A model generated the notes under the pieces. The model worked only from the letters and a program-made list of their open reading frames with translations, ran no database searches and was not told the origin of the DNA. The translations under genes and the position numbers were made by a program. Positions 63,382 to 64,000 of a stretch of 64,000 nt of DNA are shown piece after piece. Source of the stretch: Phytophthora sp. 'mugwort' (taxonomy: Eukaryota > Oomycota > Peronosporomycetes > Peronosporales > Peronosporaceae). The DNA lies in NCBI GenBank assembly GCA_033558025.1, contig JAUCEF010000013.1:1357001-1421000 (forward strand), in the 5' to 3' direction. Numbering within the stretch: the first letter of the stretch is position 1; each line of letters opens with the position of its first letter.

Positions 63382-63400
63382 GGGGGGGGGGGGGGGGGGG
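63382..63400 (+). repeat. G19 homopolymer at end of ankyrin pseudogene
   Basis: An uninterrupted run of 19 G, just after the family's C-terminal block. It would code poly-Gly in any frame. Such runs are length-unstable and may be the site of a sequencing or assembly error. From 63630 to 64000 no gene is seen. Confidence 0.9.
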
Positions 63401-64000
63401 TTCGCGCTAAGCAAGGCCTTGTTAGAGAAACAGCACAGATTATCTGGACAACAACAAGCAATGTGGGAATTTTTTAAGGGGGCTTACTTAGTATGTACTA
63501 GTATTTGTTACTTCTTTCCTCCACATACAGTACACAGACAATTGTTTGACGACTTAAAAACAAGTGATAGTTTAACAAGTGTCAGCCGTAGCACCTTAAG
63601 TTTATTGCTCAGCCTCTGGTCTTAGAATGATGACGATGGATCTGAAGATCCCAAGCTTTAACATCTCCATGTTTCAGTACACCACATTCCCTGCTTTGCT
63701 AAACGTTCTCATATTTGTAAAATTTTTCGTAAGCCCCAAAACTTGAATATGTAATAGCTCGACGTTTATGACGATGATACCTTCTTTTAATTCTACAGGA
63801 ACGTTAGTACTGTAGTATATCTAAGAAAATTTATGTGTTTTTGACACTCTCCGACAACAGCCAAGAAAGCATCGAGTTGCCAAATCTCAGCGGTATGTGG
63901 TCAAATAAAGTGCCATCCAAAACTGCCGCTGCTAATCAGTAAAACTCAGAGCAAAGGTAGCAAGGAGGCCATCCAGAACATCTCGAGGCGACGAAGTGGG

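Noticed and set aside
1..64000. CRISPR array or prokaryotic operon structure
   Set aside because: No regularly spaced direct repeats were seen. Introns, ankyrin/TKL families and retrotransposons show a eukaryotic genome.

Overview
The window looks like nuclear DNA of a filamentous oomycete, most likely Phytophthora or a close relative. Supporting signs are an oomycete-style ankyrin repeat family with 28-residue periods, a TKL-type kinase, a TM/LRR family with introns of about 70 bp, an initiator-like promoter motif, and very dense decayed transposons. Four host-type genes look intact: an ankyrin repeat protein (12627-14555), mitochondrial chaperonin 10/GroES (18053-18462, one intron), a pseudokinase-plus-kinase protein (19879-22443) and a CSB/Rad26 (ERCC6) SNF2 ATPase (37720-40893). 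Almost everything else is broken by frameshifts and stops. The contrast with the intact host genes argues for real decay rather than poor sequence.

Layout: 1-2290, 3' part of a Ty3/gypsy element (RNase H, integrase, chromodomain-like end, LTR). 2292-3068, an inverted copy of the promoter and first codons of the ankyrin gene. 3069-7470, a DIRS-like tyrosine-recombinase retroelement on the minus strand. 10191-11701, a hAT transposase. 12216-14555, the matching inverted arm and the intact ankyrin gene. 15080-17171, a decayed TM-LRR gene. 18014-22443, chaperonin and kinase. 22693-24157, ankyrin pseudogene. 25650-29000, a second gypsy element (minus). 31190-33673, a pogo/Tc-like transposase region. 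33955-34035, a tRNA-like SINE candidate. 35816-36330, a methyltransferase remnant. 37720-40893, CSB. 40945-41379, ankyrin fragment. 42681-44349, a Harbinger transposase. 57900-60690, a third gypsy element. 61247-63375, another ankyrin pseudogene.

The most interesting region is about 45450-57440. It is a relic of a Polinton/Maverick-like or Polinton-like virus integrated in the oomycete genome. It carries a double-jelly-roll-type major capsid protein, a penton-like minor capsid protein, an adenain-like maturation protease, an FtsK/HerA-type packaging ATPase, a basic core-like protein, a DDE integrase ending in a chromodomain, and a phage-like fibre ending in an S74-type intramolecular chaperone domain. 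There are also several unrecognised proteins and a small two-repeat ExoX-like protein. No protein-primed DNA polymerase B is visible. Genes lie on both strands, and several starts share a TATATAGAT-like motif. Most of its genes are disrupted, but the ExoX-like ORF and a small CxxC ORF remain open.

All calls come from reading translations by eye; no search was run.
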